Assembly: GCF_000333955.1 (NCBI RefSeq)
Contig: NZ_CAPS01000068.1
Location: forward strand, 41,033-105,032
Source: Rhodococcus sp. AW25M09
GTDB lineage: Bacteria; Actinomycetota; Actinomycetes; Mycobacteriales; Mycobacteriaceae
Length of the DNA: 64,000 nt
Reading direction: 5' to 3'
In this document: positions 1-9,365 of the stretch, one piece after another
Layout of the letters: each line of letters opens with the position of its first letter
How positions within the stretch are numbered: position 1 is the first letter of the stretch
The notes under the pieces: model-generated
Databases searched by the model: none
What the model saw: the letters and a program-made list of their open reading frames with translations, nothing else
What the model was told of the DNA's origin: nothing
Translations under genes and position numbers: made by a program

Positions 1-1
1 C

Positions 2-31
2 GCTGCTGCGGTGGCGATCTTGGAGGAGTGA
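2..31 (+). CDS. 3' end of an upstream gene (partial)
   Basis: The first 31 bases read in one frame as a short alanine-rich tail ending in Leu-Glu-Glu and a TGA at 29-31. A strong hairpin terminator follows 20 bases later, as expected after a gene end. Nothing can be said about function because the gene lies outside the window. The other two forward frames give Cys-rich or stop-rich reads, so this frame is the likeliest. Confidence 0.4.
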   Translation, partial: AAAVAILEE

Positions 32-50
32 CTCTGCGCTGAAACGAGTC

Positions 51-90
51 AGGCCCGTCCGATCCACGAGATCGGACGGGCCTTTCGTCT
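51..90. terminator. Rho-independent terminator, bidirectional
   Basis: A 13-bp perfect stem (AGGCCCGTCCGAT at 51-63 pairing with ATCGGACGGGCCT at 71-83) closes a short loop and is followed by TTTCG. It sits between the end of the partial upstream gene and the convergent TetR gene, so it can serve both. Confidence 0.8.
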
Positions 91-107
91 GTGCGGATTC
101 GGGCGAT

Positions 108-743
108 TCAGGCGTCCTCGCTCGGCGATCCGCCGGAACGCCTGCTCTCCTTCTCGGCGACGAGCAGATACGCCATCATGATGCGTTTGAGCTCGGCGAC
201 GGCGTCCTCGTGACTCTGGCCGTCCTGCACCGAGAAATTGAGCATCGAGTAGACGATGTGCACCAGCACCTGTGCCATCAGGTTGCGACGGTGCCGCGGG
301 GTGCGCGGTGTGAGCGGTCCGAGCATGCGCGAGACCTGTTCGGCGAACTCGCGCTCGTGGATCACTCCGGTCGCCCTCGTCGACGGCGTCGACTGCATGG
401 CCAGCCACACCTCACGCCGTGACGGGTCAGTCATCCACATACCCGCCATGTGGTCGACGAAATTGTTGAGGAATCTCACCCAGTCCAGCGACGGGACCTC
501 GCCGTCGAATTCGGCGAGTTCCTGTTGGACTCCGACGAGGTCCTGACGATTGAGCTCGCAGACGATGACGTACTTGTTGGCGAAGAATTGATACAGCGTG
601 CCGATCGGGAGTTCGGCGCGGGAGGCCACTTCCTCACAGGTGAACGACTCGAACCCCACATCGCTGAGCAACTCGCGGGAGGCCTGCAGCAGAGCGTCGA
701 ACTTGCGTTGGCTGCGTTCCTGGGTGGGTCTGCGTCGTGGCAT
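108..743 (-). CDS. TetR/AcrR family transcriptional regulator
   Basis: A 211-aa one-component repressor of the TetR type. The N-terminal helix-turn-helix is visible at about residues 15-60 (pattern FESFTCEEVASRAELPIGTLYQFF), followed by an all-helical ligand-binding domain of normal length. The ATG at 743 was chosen because CAGGAG lies just upstream; a reading frame open to 821 would add 26 unsupported residues. The ligand and targets are unknown. The next gene, 380 bp away, runs in the opposite direction and encodes a membrane protein that need not be its target. Confidence 0.85.
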   Translation of the reverse strand: MPRRRPTQERSQRKFDALLQASRELLSDVGFESFTCEEVASRAELPIGTLYQFFANKYVIVCELNRQDLVGVQQELAEFDGEVPSLDWVRFLNNFVDHMAGMWMTDPSRREVWLAMQSTPSTRATGVIHEREFAEQVSRMLGPLTPRTPRHRRNLMAQVLVHIVYSMLNFSVQDGQSHEDAVAELKRIMMAYLLVAEKESRRSGGSPSEDA

Positions 744-1123
744 CAGCTCCTGAGTCTGTGCCGTCGACTCGAGCGCGGCGTCGAGACGGCGCGAGGACTG
801 GGCACGAGCAGAGGATTCCACCCGGTCAGGCTATCCGGCGCGGGTGCTCGGTATCCACACCTGCCCTCCGGGTCGCTGCACAGGTTTCGACTCTGGACTG
901 GAAAGGCCTGTAAAAAACCGGGCGCTTCCATCCACGCTGGATTCGATGACAGCTGCATGTTCCAGTTCTCGTGACAAACTCCAAGACTTCTCTGGCCTAA
1001 TTTAAAGGTCAACTGGTACGGTTAACGCAAGCGAATCAAATTCCGTGCAGGGTGATCGTCATTCGGAACCGCTGGATGACGATCATGGTCGGGTGCCTCC
1101 ACCCTGAGCACAGGGAGACTGCC

Positions 1124-2488
1124 ATGGCAGCTATTGGTATAGCGATCGAATCCGGCTCGATGCACACTGTTGTCTTCGAGCCGGCCTCAGGCGACGTACT
1201 CGCCGATCGAACGTTGCCGCTCGACCCCGACGCGGCAACCGCACTGACGACAGCAATCGAGACTATGCGCGTCGAAGCGTCGACTCTCGACATCGATGTG
1301 GACGCACTGGGCGTGGTGTATCGGTCCGATGCCGAGCGCGCCGAATTCGTCACCGCTCTGGGCGACGAACAAGCGACGCTGTACTCCGCGTCGGAGTCTT
1401 TTCTGGGCTGGCTGACTCGATCGAACGAATTCGCACACGCGACGGCGGTGCTCCTGTACTACATGGGCGACGCCGGCGTCTCCATCTCGCTCGCCGACGT
1501 TGCAGACGCGTCGCTCACCCCCGTCCGGACTGCGACGCTGGATTCGATGTCGCCCGAGCGCATCGGCAGCACCATCCCACTGGCGTGGGAAGTGGTCGAT
1601 CAGTCCGGCACGAAGCCCGAGTTCGTGGGCCTGTTCGGTGACCCGTCGAGCAATCGGGACCTGGTCGACATTCTTTCTCTCGGGCTCGGTGTGCCCGTTG
1701 TGCGAGTCGCGGACGCTGATCGGATCGCGGCACGAGGGGCTGCGCTGCTGGCTCTCGAGAACATGCCCCCGGCGGCGGTGGAGGCAACCGAGACACCGGC
1801 TGTCGTGCCGACGAAGGCGTCGCCCGATGAACCGGAGCTACTCGCGGCTGCCGCCCCGGAAGCTGTGGAACCTGAGGCTGTCGCAGCAGAGGAGGCTGTC
1901 GATCTCGACGCTGCCGATGTGCCACCGCCCGTGACTGCGGTGCCGGTGCCGCCGGCGGTCGCAGCGAAGCCCGTGCGATCGGGAAGGTCCGGTCGAAAGC
2001 TTGTGTTGGCCGCCGTGCTGTTGGCCGGCGTGCTCTCGGCAGGTGCGGCAGTCGCGGCAACACTGCCGGGTGATTCGGAATCGACCGCCGAGAACGCCGT
2101 CGGACAGCGCAACGCCGGTGCAGACATGGTCGGCGCAACCCGGCCCATGGATCCGACGACCGACCCGGCTGCGGCCCTGAGTACACCGCCGCCGCTGGTT
2201 GCACCGCCGCCCGAGGCAATTCCCCCGACTCGGGATCCGGCAACGATTGTCGAGAGCGCGCCGACAACACAGTCCTGGGCGACCGAGGATGCTCCCGCTG
2301 CTGTGCCGACCCCACAGTGGGTGCCAGCTCCGACTGCGGCACCGGCACCGGTGGCCCCTCCCCAGTTCACCGTGCCGGTAGTCGTTCCCGAGCCGGGTAA
2401 ATCGCAGGCGCAGCTCGAACAGGAAGCGTGGGATCGGCACTGGCAGCAGACCGATGCGTGGATTCACCAGGAGCTCTCCGGGAACTGA
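1124..2488 (+). CDS. Actin-fold-like N-terminal domain, one membrane segment, Pro-rich exterior (DUF7159-like)
   Basis: A 454-aa protein in three parts. Residues 1 to about 215 (starting MAAIGIAIESGSM) resemble the ASKHA-like N-terminal domain seen in mycobacterial/nocardial membrane proteins of unknown role. An acidic Ala/Pro/Glu linker follows, then one hydrophobic segment near residues 292-314, then a Pro/Ala/Thr-rich tail that would lie outside the membrane. The start at 1124 has GGGAG 8 bases upstream; the frame is open from 1052 but that extension reads as noise. A hairpin terminator follows the stop. Function is not known; a cell-envelope role is inferred only from architecture. Confidence 0.75.
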   Translation: MAAIGIAIESGSMHTVVFEPASGDVLADRTLPLDPDAATALTTAIETMRVEASTLDIDVDALGVVYRSDAERAEFVTALGDEQATLYSASESFLGWLTRSNEFAHATAVLLYYMGDAGVSISLADVADASLTPVRTATLDSMSPERIGSTIPLAWEVVDQSGTKPEFVGLFGDPSSNRDLVDILSLGLGVPVVRVADADRIAARGAALLALENMPPAAVEATETPAVVPTKASPDEPELLAAAAPEAVEPEAVAAEEAVDLDAADVPPPVTAVPVPPAVAAKPVRSGRSGRKLVLAAVLLAGVLSAGAAVAATLPGDSESTAENAVGQRNAGADMVGATRPMDPTTDPAAALSTPPPLVAPPPEAIPPTRDPATIVESAPTTQSWATEDAPAAVPTPQWVPAPTAAPAPVAPPQFTVPVVVPEPGKSQAQLEQEAWDRHWQQTDAWIHQELSGN

Positions 2489-2514
2489 CGACAGGAGTTC
2501 ACGATGACGAGTGA

Positions 2515-2550
2515 TGACAGACTGGCAAAGGCCCGTCTGTCATTTTCTTG
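2515..2550 (+). terminator. Rho-independent terminator
   Basis: TGACAGAC (2515-2522) pairs with GTCTGTCA (2535-2542) and is followed by TTTTCTTG. It lies 26 bases after the preceding stop and just before the ribosome site of the M20 peptidase gene, so it separates the two transcripts. Confidence 0.65.
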
Positions 2551-2562
2551 TCTGGAGGATTA

Positions 2563-3927
2563 ATGCCCGCCGATGCATCACCCATCGACGTTCGATCCGC
2601 TGTCGAAGCCGCTATGCCCCGAGCGAAAGCCGAGTTGGCCGAGCTGGTTCGGTTCACATCGGTACACGATCCGCGACAGTTTCCGTTCGAAGAATGTGTC
2701 GGAGCAGCGCGCTGGGTGCAGCGGGCCTTCGGCGACGCGGGTATTCCGGACGTTCAGCTGATCGAGACGGTCGACGGCTCGCTCGCCGTGGTCGGCTCGC
2801 GTCCGGCACCGGCAGGCGCGCCGACCGTTCTGCTGTACTCGCACTACGACGTACAGCCTCCGGGTGACCGAAATGTCTGGGGCAGTGATCCTTTCGAGCT
2901 CACCGAGCGCGACGGCCGTTGGTACGGACGAGGCTCGGCGGACTGCAAGGGCAACGTGATCATGCATCTGTTGGCGCTGCGCGCACTGGGGGAGTCCCTC
3001 GACGTCGGCATTCGGATCGTCTGCGAGGGTTCGGAAGAGATGGGCACGGGCGGGCTGGAAGCGCTCGTGGATCAGCGACCGGAATTGTTCGCCGCCGACG
3101 TCGTGGTCATCGCCGATACGGGTAATGCGAAAGTTGGTCTGCCGACGGTCACCACCACCCTTCGCGGTATCGCCAATGTAGTGGTGCACGTGGAAACGCT
3201 TGCTGGAGAAGTGCATTCCGGCATGTACGGCGGGCCGGCACCCGATGCACTCGCCGCGCTCGTGCAGGTACTCTCCACGCTCCGCAACGAGCAAGGCGAC
3301 ACCGTGGTCGACGGTCTCGACGCAGCGCAGACCTGGGACGGAGTCGCCTACGAGGCCGATCAGTTCCGGTCCGACGCCGGGGTGCTGGACGGCGTCGATC
3401 TTGCAGGTTCGGGCACTGTGGCCGACGCGGTGTGGGCGCGTCCGGCGCTGACCATCCTGGGAATCGACTGCCCACCCGTGGTGGGGTCGGCTGCCGCGAT
3501 CTCGCCTCGTGCGTCGGCCCGGCTCAACCTGCCAGTGCCGCCCGGCATGGATCCGCAGCGGGCCCAGGATGCGTTGGTGGCTCATCTTCAGGCGCGCACG
3601 CCATGGAATGCGCGGGTCACCGTCGAACGTGAAGCGATCGGGTCGCCATTCCGGGCCAGGACCGACGGGCTGGGCTATTCGGCGCTCTCGGAGGCGTTGG
3701 AGGAGGCCTTCGGGCATCCGATGGGAACGGCTGGGCAGGGCGGATCGATTCCGTTGTGCAACGCGCTGGCGCAGGCCGTGCCGGACGCCGAAATCGTACT
3801 CATGGGAGTCGAGGAACCTCGGTGCCGGATCCACGCCCCCAACGAGAGCGTGGACCCGACGGAAATCGAGAAGATGGCCGTCGCCGAGGCGTTGTTCCTG
3901 CAGCGATTGGCCGAGTCAGACGGCTAG
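2563..3927 (+). CDS. M20 family metallopeptidase (dipeptidase)
   Basis: A 454-aa zinc-dependent hydrolase of the M20/ArgE/DapE/ACY1 family, usually cleaving dipeptides or N-acyl amino acids in the cytoplasm. The metal ligands are in place: YSHYDVQPPG (first His and the Asp after it), GRGSADCKGN (bridging Asp), and EGSEEMG (general base Glu followed by Glu ligand). The dimerisation (lid) domain is present in the middle, and length fits the family. GGAGG lies 4 bases before the ATG at 2563. The gene end overlaps the convergent peroxiredoxin gene by 12 bp. Substrate cannot be told from sequence. Confidence 0.88.
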   Translation: MPADASPIDVRSAVEAAMPRAKAELAELVRFTSVHDPRQFPFEECVGAARWVQRAFGDAGIPDVQLIETVDGSLAVVGSRPAPAGAPTVLLYSHYDVQPPGDRNVWGSDPFELTERDGRWYGRGSADCKGNVIMHLLALRALGESLDVGIRIVCEGSEEMGTGGLEALVDQRPELFAADVVVIADTGNAKVGLPTVTTTLRGIANVVVHVETLAGEVHSGMYGGPAPDALAALVQVLSTLRNEQGDTVVDGLDAAQTWDGVAYEADQFRSDAGVLDGVDLAGSGTVADAVWARPALTILGIDCPPVVGSAAAISPRASARLNLPVPPGMDPQRAQDALVAHLQARTPWNARVTVEREAIGSPFRARTDGLGYSALSEALEEAFGHPMGTAGQGGSIPLCNALAQAVPDAEIVLMGVEEPRCRIHAPNESVDPTEIEKMAVAEALFLQRLAESDG

Positions 3928-4389
3928 ATCGCGGCGGAGTTTGGCGACGTGGCCGGTGGCGCGGACGTTGTACTGCGCCACCTCGATCTTGCCGGATTCG
4001 TCGACGAGGAACGTGGAGCGGATGACGCCCTCGTAGACCTTGCCGTAGTTCTTCTTCTCCCCGAATGCGCCCCATGCCTGCAACGTCGTCTTGTCCTCGT
4101 CGGCGAGCAAGGGAAACGTCAGCTCTTCCTTGTCGCGGAACTTCGCGAGCTTGGCGGGCTTGTCGGGGGAGATGCCGATGACTTCGAGGCCCTCGCCGTT
4201 CAGCTCGGCGAGGCTGTCGCGGAAGTCGCAGGCCTGCTTGGTGCAGCCCGGGGTGCTCGCGGCGGGGTAGAAGTACACGATCACTTTCTTGCCGGCGTAG
4301 TCGGCGAGGGAGACGTCGTTGCCGTCGGCATCGGGCAGGGTGAACGCCGGAGCGGTGTCGCCCGGCTCGAGCTTGCTGTATTCGGTCAC
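3916..4389 (-). CDS. bcp: Thioredoxin-dependent peroxiredoxin, Bcp/PrxQ type
   Basis: A 157-aa atypical 2-Cys peroxiredoxin that reduces hydrogen and organic peroxides using thioredoxin. The peroxidatic cysteine sits in the STPGCTKQAC motif, and the resolving cysteine is five residues later in the same helix, which defines the Bcp/PrxQ subclass. The N-terminal LEPGDTAPAFTLPDADG segment is typical of the AhpC-TSA fold, and length is standard. It is transcribed alone, convergent with the M20 peptidase gene and divergent from the DUF3618 gene. Confidence 0.93.
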   Translation of the reverse strand: MTEYSKLEPGDTAPAFTLPDADGNDVSLADYAGKKVIVYFYPAASTPGCTKQACDFRDSLAELNGEGLEVIGISPDKPAKLAKFRDKEELTFPLLADEDKTTLQAWGAFGEKKNYGKVYEGVIRSTFLVDESGKIEVAQYNVRATGHVAKLRRDLAV

Positions 4390-4466
4390 CGCACGAGACT
4401 ATCGAAATATCGGCGTGCTCTAGGCTCGACTACGACCGAGACTATTTGCAACAAGTTGGAGGACAC

Positions 4467-4688
4467 GTGGCCAAGGACACCGACCGAATCGAGCGCGAGA
4501 TCGAGGCCGCTCGCAACCAGCTCGCCAGCACCCTGGACGAGCTGAGCGTCCGTGCCAGCCCCAAGAACATCGTCGCCAACACCAAGCAGTCCGTGGTGGC
4601 CAAGCTCAACGAGCCGGCAGTGAAGTTCACCCTGCTCGGAGTCGGCGCAGTGGTAGCGGTTCTCGTGGTTCGCAGGATCTTCAGCTGA
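4467..4688 (+). CDS. DUF3618 family small membrane protein
   Basis: A 73-aa protein with an N-terminal charged helix (TDRIEREIEAARNQLASTLDEL) characteristic of actinobacterial DUF3618 proteins, then a C-terminal hydrophobic segment (about residues 48-68) ending in Arg-Arg. A GTG start at 4467 follows GGAGG with 4-base spacing; a TTG at 4446 is the alternative. Such proteins are often found near genes for phage-shock-like or tRNA loci, but no function is established. It is divergent from bcp and sits 93 bp before tRNA-Lys. Confidence 0.85.
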   Translation: MAKDTDRIEREIEAARNQLASTLDELSVRASPKNIVANTKQSVVAKLNEPAVKFTLLGVGAVVAVLVVRRIFS

Positions 4689-4780
4689 CCGAACAGGTGC
4701 TCCGACCTGCCGATTTCACATCTGGCGGCATCTGCTGTTAATGTTTCTCCCGCACCGCAGAGAACACGCGGTGCGGATCG

Positions 4781-4854
4781 GCGCCATTAGCTCAGTTGGT
4801 TAGAGCAGCTGACTCTTAATCAGCGGGTCCGGGGTTCGAATCCCTGATGGCGCA
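4781..4854 (+). tRNA. tRNA-Lys (anticodon CTT)
   Basis: A full cloverleaf can be drawn: acceptor GCGCCAT/ATGGCGC, D arm around TTAGCTCAGTTGGTTAGAGC, anticodon stem CTGA/TCAG with loop CTCTTAA giving CTT, and T loop GGTTCGAATCC. The discriminator is A, and CCA is not encoded. A strong terminator follows directly. An accessory island starts immediately downstream, a common place for integration. Confidence 0.95.
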
Positions 4855-4860
4855 CAACGA

Positions 4861-4904
4861 GTGCCCCTGAACAGCATAATTGCTGGTCAGGGGCACTTTT
4901 TGTT
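4861..4904 (+). terminator. Rho-independent terminator of tRNA-Lys
   Basis: GTGCCCCTGA (4861-4870) pairs with TCAGGGGCAC (4887-4896), the stem extends through CAGCA/TGCTG, and TTTTTG follows. It begins 7 bases after the tRNA. Confidence 0.9.
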
Positions 4905-5905
4905 GTCCGGGTACGTGTAGGCGAGCGCAAGCTTGGCAAGAATGGACAACTCTGTGACCTGCGGGTTCACAAGCGGCGTTGAGCGTTTCGGAGACTTGAC
5001 TCTTAATCGCAAATACCGGGAGTCAGGTTCCGGCTGCTATGCCGCTGACCTGCGAGTTGTGTGCCGGATTCGCACCGCCGGATAGCTGATGGACGTCTGT
5101 GGACGCTCCAGTCATCACTTACTCATCTTTTTGAGCCCCACAATCGAACGTGGCCGGCGCCCGTGGGCATTCCGCGGCATCGCATGAGCCGATCCACATC
5201 GATGGCCGCGCTTCAGGTGCCCCCTCCAGTTCTGTGATTACCGCGGAACTGCTGTCTATACGGGCGACTCGTTCTCCACGGGCGACCCCGCCTGGGTGAA
5301 CCTTGAGCTCGTGCCGACCAACCCCAATCCGGGCGGTGGGTATCCACAAATTGCCGAGGAGGATCGCAACGGCGCTGGTGTCGTGAACGGGTACGAGCGC
5401 TGCGGGCTTGTCTGCGGCCAGGAACCCACGGGTGGTGATCTTTAGACTCGGAGCGGATGCGAGGCCGGGTACACCAAAGGGCGCTCTGCGTCCGCTTCGA
5501 CGGATAGGGGACCAAGGGTTCTCTAACTCATTGGCACGTGTGTGGGACACAGCCCGCAATCACGGGCTCACCCTCTGCGGGAGTACCGTCAGTTGTCAGA
5601 ACTCGACCAGGTCTCAGGTCATCGCTTTGATACGAGGTGGAGCCAAATGGCCATTGCAGTCCCTTGGACGATCGAGGATTAAGTGCGACGTTGTTGGACC
5701 AGGAGACAGTCGAAGGGGGTCATCCTCTGCTCATCGCTTCGGGGCGTATTCGGGGGAATCACCCGCACGCCGTTGGCCACTCGATTTGCCGAACAACCCG
5801 CTCAGCGGCCCTATGAAGGACGCTTTCGCTTCGCCGCTTACGGCGCGCCCGCGGCATACGAACAAGGAGTTCCGAGTGCGTCAGGTGGTCTGACATACTT
5901 CGCGG
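4905..5905. other. 1-kb island edge with no convincing gene
   Basis: No reading frame here has clear homology or a good ribosome site. The most plausible is minus 5559..5119 (146 codons, including a stretch reading VPVHDTSAVAILLGNLWIP), which could be a small hypothetical gene, but it lacks a recognisable start region and family. Base use is more mixed than in flanking chromosome. The region also carries the 12-bp tRNA-Lys anticodon-arm copy at 4997-5008. Confidence 0.4.
4997..5008 (+). repeat. 12-bp copy of the tRNA-Lys anticodon arm
   Basis: TGACTCTTAATC here is identical to positions 4809-4820 inside tRNA-Lys, which include the anticodon. The bases after it (a C/G-rich stretch with GGTTCCGG) only loosely resemble the tRNA 3' half. 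It may be a decayed attachment-site remnant at the island edge. A 12-bp match could also arise by chance, although one against a tRNA this close is suggestive. Confidence 0.35.
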
Positions 5906-6577
5906 ATGAACTTGGGTGATCTGTGGCAGTACCCGTTCCCCGTAGACATCTACGGAACGGTCGCCGCATGGGTTGGCTCGCTGCTTACCGGTCTGTCGTT
6001 TGCGGCCGCAGCCGCCTATTACATATATGATAAGCACCTCGATTCGCGGTCCCAAGCCCAGAGCATCAGGGTTGAGATACCCAGCAATTCACAAGAAGAG
6101 GTAATTACAGTACACAACTTTTCCGACGCGGCGATTTTGAACGTCGATGCGCAGTTGATCGAAGTTTCTGTTGCTGAACAAGTCGTGTCCGAGATGGCCG
6201 CGAATATACGTACTAATCCAAGACGGCTCCGGAAGGAGTTGAAGAGGCGAAAGCCAATTCAGGGTCACCAATACTGGCCTGTGGCTGTGGGTTTAAAGTC
6301 AGAGGACGGTCAGCTGGCAGTATCTGCGGGTGAGTCGAAGAGTTTCAAAGGTGGCGTATGGGCTACCTCTGACACCATGCCTCTGTATCTGCTGTTCACA
6401 GATGCCAGAGGTAAAGGATGGAGGTTGAGGGTGAGCGACAGTAAACTGGAACCGCGAGCTGGCTCGCTGACGTCACGGGTCAAGTATCGGTTGAAGCCGA
6501 AAGTTATTTGGAGAAGTTACAAGGAATGGAGGGTCTCCCGCATCACAAAGAAAGTGAGGGTTCACGATGTAGTTTGA
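5906..6577 (+). CDS. Hypothetical membrane-anchored protein
   Basis: A 223-aa protein not recognised from sequence. The N-terminus carries one hydrophobic segment (about residues 18-43, AAWVGSLLTGLSFAAAAAYYIY), followed by a soluble domain rich in beta-type segments (for example EEVITVHNFSDAAILNV) and a basic C-terminus. Codon use is less G/C-biased at third positions than the flanking chromosome, fitting horizontal acquisition. It stands alone between noncoding stretches in the tRNA-Lys island. The topology suggests a membrane-tethered cytoplasmic or periplasmic sensor-like domain, but that is only inference. Confidence 0.6.
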   Translation: MNLGDLWQYPFPVDIYGTVAAWVGSLLTGLSFAAAAAYYIYDKHLDSRSQAQSIRVEIPSNSQEEVITVHNFSDAAILNVDAQLIEVSVAEQVVSEMAANIRTNPRRLRKELKRRKPIQGHQYWPVAVGLKSEDGQLAVSAGESKSFKGGVWATSDTMPLYLLFTDARGKGWRLRVSDSKLEPRAGSLTSRVKYRLKPKVIWRSYKEWRVSRITKKVRVHDVV

Positions 6578-7200
<623 letters not shown>

Positions 7201-8943
7201 GTGTCCGGCAGATCGAGGGCCCGGCAGGAGCGGACCATACGTAGAGCCGAGCTGCGAAAGCAGGTCAAAATCGGCAAGCGTGCCGATAGGCTTGGCGATT
7301 CAGTGGACTTGACCGTTAGTGGAGTGCGTCAAGCGGTCGTCATCCACGGCCACGACAGGCTGGCGCAGGCGCTACTCGCCCGACACAACCGCAGGCTAGC
7401 TAATCAGGCGTTGTTAGCCGATCAAATGCAATCGATGGTGCTGCCGACGCTGAACGGGTTCCTTCCCCTGGACATTGCACTTGCGCGGTTAAGTGCTAGT
7501 TCATCCCGGGCACCAGCCTTCAGAGGGCGACAATGGGTTGATCATTTGGGTTGGGGTCTGGACAGCGTCGCGGCCGCGTGCAGATTGATGATGACGGGCC
7601 AGGTGGTGGGAGCCAGTGTGATTGCGAGGTCGCAGCTGGAGAGATGGTCGGAGAACATCGCCCACGACAACGCAGCCGGGCCGTACCCAGGAGAGAAAAC
7701 GGCTGACTGGATCGGCCGGCTGTGGTCGATCCACGGGGTACAGGATGGGGGACGGAACAGTTTTGGTGGTCCGTCAGGGATCGACGCAGGGCGCTCTTTT
7801 TCGGAGATGAGCGAGCTGGTCCACGGACGTGGACAGCTAGTGAGGGCAGCTTGGTGGGAAAGCGTCGAACTCCTGTCCGCGGCAGATGCTGCCGCGGTCC
7901 AGGCCTTCGACTTCGTTCATGATGCGCTCGATCTGTCAGTCAAGCGCATCCATGCAGCCATTTGCACCGCGGCATCGGCGAGGCAACTGGATAGTGTTGC
8001 TGCCGATGCATGGAATACACGGGCACATAGTCGAGTCAGTATGCGCTTAGATGACATCCAACCCCTGCTGATGCCCCTTCTGCCTTCATTTTTCATGAAC
8101 GACTCTGCGTTCTACGCGCTAACCTCCTATGGCTTTGCGTATAGAGGTGAAGTCGACCGCGGCGCTAAGGACTTTCCGATTCGACTCAGTTCTGACGGAT
8201 GGGGGCCGTTAGGTTTTGCGGAACGTCGCGCAAGAGCTGCGCACGCCGCTAAGCAAGCATTCCTGGCTGAAGCCGACCAGTTCGGTGAGAGCTTCGATAA
8301 TCGCGGGATTGAGAATACCTTCATCGAATCAATCCTTGCGTGCGAGATGGCTGGCCTGATCGCGGTCTGGCTTCGCGAGGCACCCGAAACCATCCATGCT
8401 GCTGATGCTCTGGTAATTGCTGCGAATTCGCTGCGGTCGGCAGTCAACCTATGGTTAGAAGACGATGAGCGATCTATGGGTTGCCTTCGCGTGCTGGTGG
8501 AACAGATCGCTTCCAGTCGAACGTGGAGATTGAAGCCAACTGTCGCGCAACGCCTACATGACCGAGGGAAACTGTCGACTCCGCGTGACTGGATCGAAAA
8601 GTCAGGTTGGAAACGGTTAGCCGCACTTAACGAGGCTCTGGGTAGCTACGCGCACGGCCTGAAGAATTCTGATTGGGACTCGGCTCGTGAGACCCTTATT
8701 CAGCTGCAGGCAGACCTTACGAAGCCTGCGGCCCGTCAAAGAGGTAAGACATCGACGCTCATCAATTCAATAGTATTCCTTAATTCTGAAAACGCGGAAT
8801 GGCTTTCGGTAATCGACAGGGACGTCGAGAGTGCTTATTGGAAAGTCGTAAGGCTAACCCGGAACGGTGTCGACAAAGGCATGGATGACTATCTGCAACG
8901 AGCGTGGGTGCTGAGAAAGCGAGGCATATCAACTGTCCAGTAG
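7201..8943 (+). CDS. Hypothetical protein downstream of a tetranucleotide tract
   Basis: A 580-aa, mostly alpha-helical, soluble protein; no family recognised. It starts with a very basic stretch (SGRSRARQERTIRRAELRKQ) and contains several Trp/Arg-rich segments (for example SQLERWSENIAHDN, about residue 145) but no Walker, HTH or metal-binding pattern I can name. The GTG at 7201 is preceded by GAGGAGG with 5-base spacing. An alternative ATG at 7120 would add 27 residues encoded largely by the CAGG repeats. Third-position G/C is lower than in the flanking chromosome. It lies alone in the island, upstream of and in the same direction as the nucleotidyltransferase pair. Confidence 0.65.
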   Translation: MSGRSRARQERTIRRAELRKQVKIGKRADRLGDSVDLTVSGVRQAVVIHGHDRLAQALLARHNRRLANQALLADQMQSMVLPTLNGFLPLDIALARLSASSSRAPAFRGRQWVDHLGWGLDSVAAACRLMMTGQVVGASVIARSQLERWSENIAHDNAAGPYPGEKTADWIGRLWSIHGVQDGGRNSFGGPSGIDAGRSFSEMSELVHGRGQLVRAAWWESVELLSAADAAAVQAFDFVHDALDLSVKRIHAAICTAASARQLDSVAADAWNTRAHSRVSMRLDDIQPLLMPLLPSFFMNDSAFYALTSYGFAYRGEVDRGAKDFPIRLSSDGWGPLGFAERRARAAHAAKQAFLAEADQFGESFDNRGIENTFIESILACEMAGLIAVWLREAPETIHAADALVIAANSLRSAVNLWLEDDERSMGCLRVLVEQIASSRTWRLKPTVAQRLHDRGKLSTPRDWIEKSGWKRLAALNEALGSYAHGLKNSDWDSARETLIQLQADLTKPAARQRGKTSTLINSIVFLNSENAEWLSVIDRDVESAYWKVVRLTRNGVDKGMDDYLQRAWVLRKRGISTVQ

Positions 8944-9365
8944 ACGAAGCCTAGTCGCAAACTTCGCTTTACATCCTGTCTTCGATAGCTGACGGCCACC
9001 GAAGGCACCTCAGTGAAACGCGGAAAGCCCTCGACCAGATCGGCGCAGCGTGATGCACGCCGGACGCTGCGATACTGAAGGCATGGACGGTGTTCTCCTA
9101 GGTTGCGCAAGACGTAGTTCGATCTACCGCGTGGTGCGAACGCACAACTCGATCCGCATTGCCAACGCAATCGGTCGTCAACGCTTGCCAACTCGTCGAG
9201 TTCCCGACGAGCGCATGCGGTGGCGGACCTAACGCCCGGACGCTCGAGGTCGGTGCAGTTGTCCGACGATATCTGACCTGACATTGGGGATACATCGCCA
9301 GTAGTGTCCGAGCCAGTAAACGCGACAAGCCCGGCATTCGATGCGAAAGCCGGTGCAGATCAACA
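8944..9365. other. Intergenic, no gene seen
   Basis: About 420 bp between the 580-aa gene and the nucleotidyltransferase gene. Short open frames exist on both strands (for example minus 9284..8889) but none has a ribosome site or recognisable protein. No terminator hairpin stands out. Confidence 0.4.

Noticed and set aside
1515..2370. Minus-strand open frames rich in Ala, Ser, Gly and Arg
   Set aside because: Shadows of the Pro-rich tail of the plus-strand membrane protein.
2578..3834. 418-codon minus-strand frame over the M20 peptidase
   Set aside because: Antisense shadow; the plus frame has all metal ligands and a good ribosome site.
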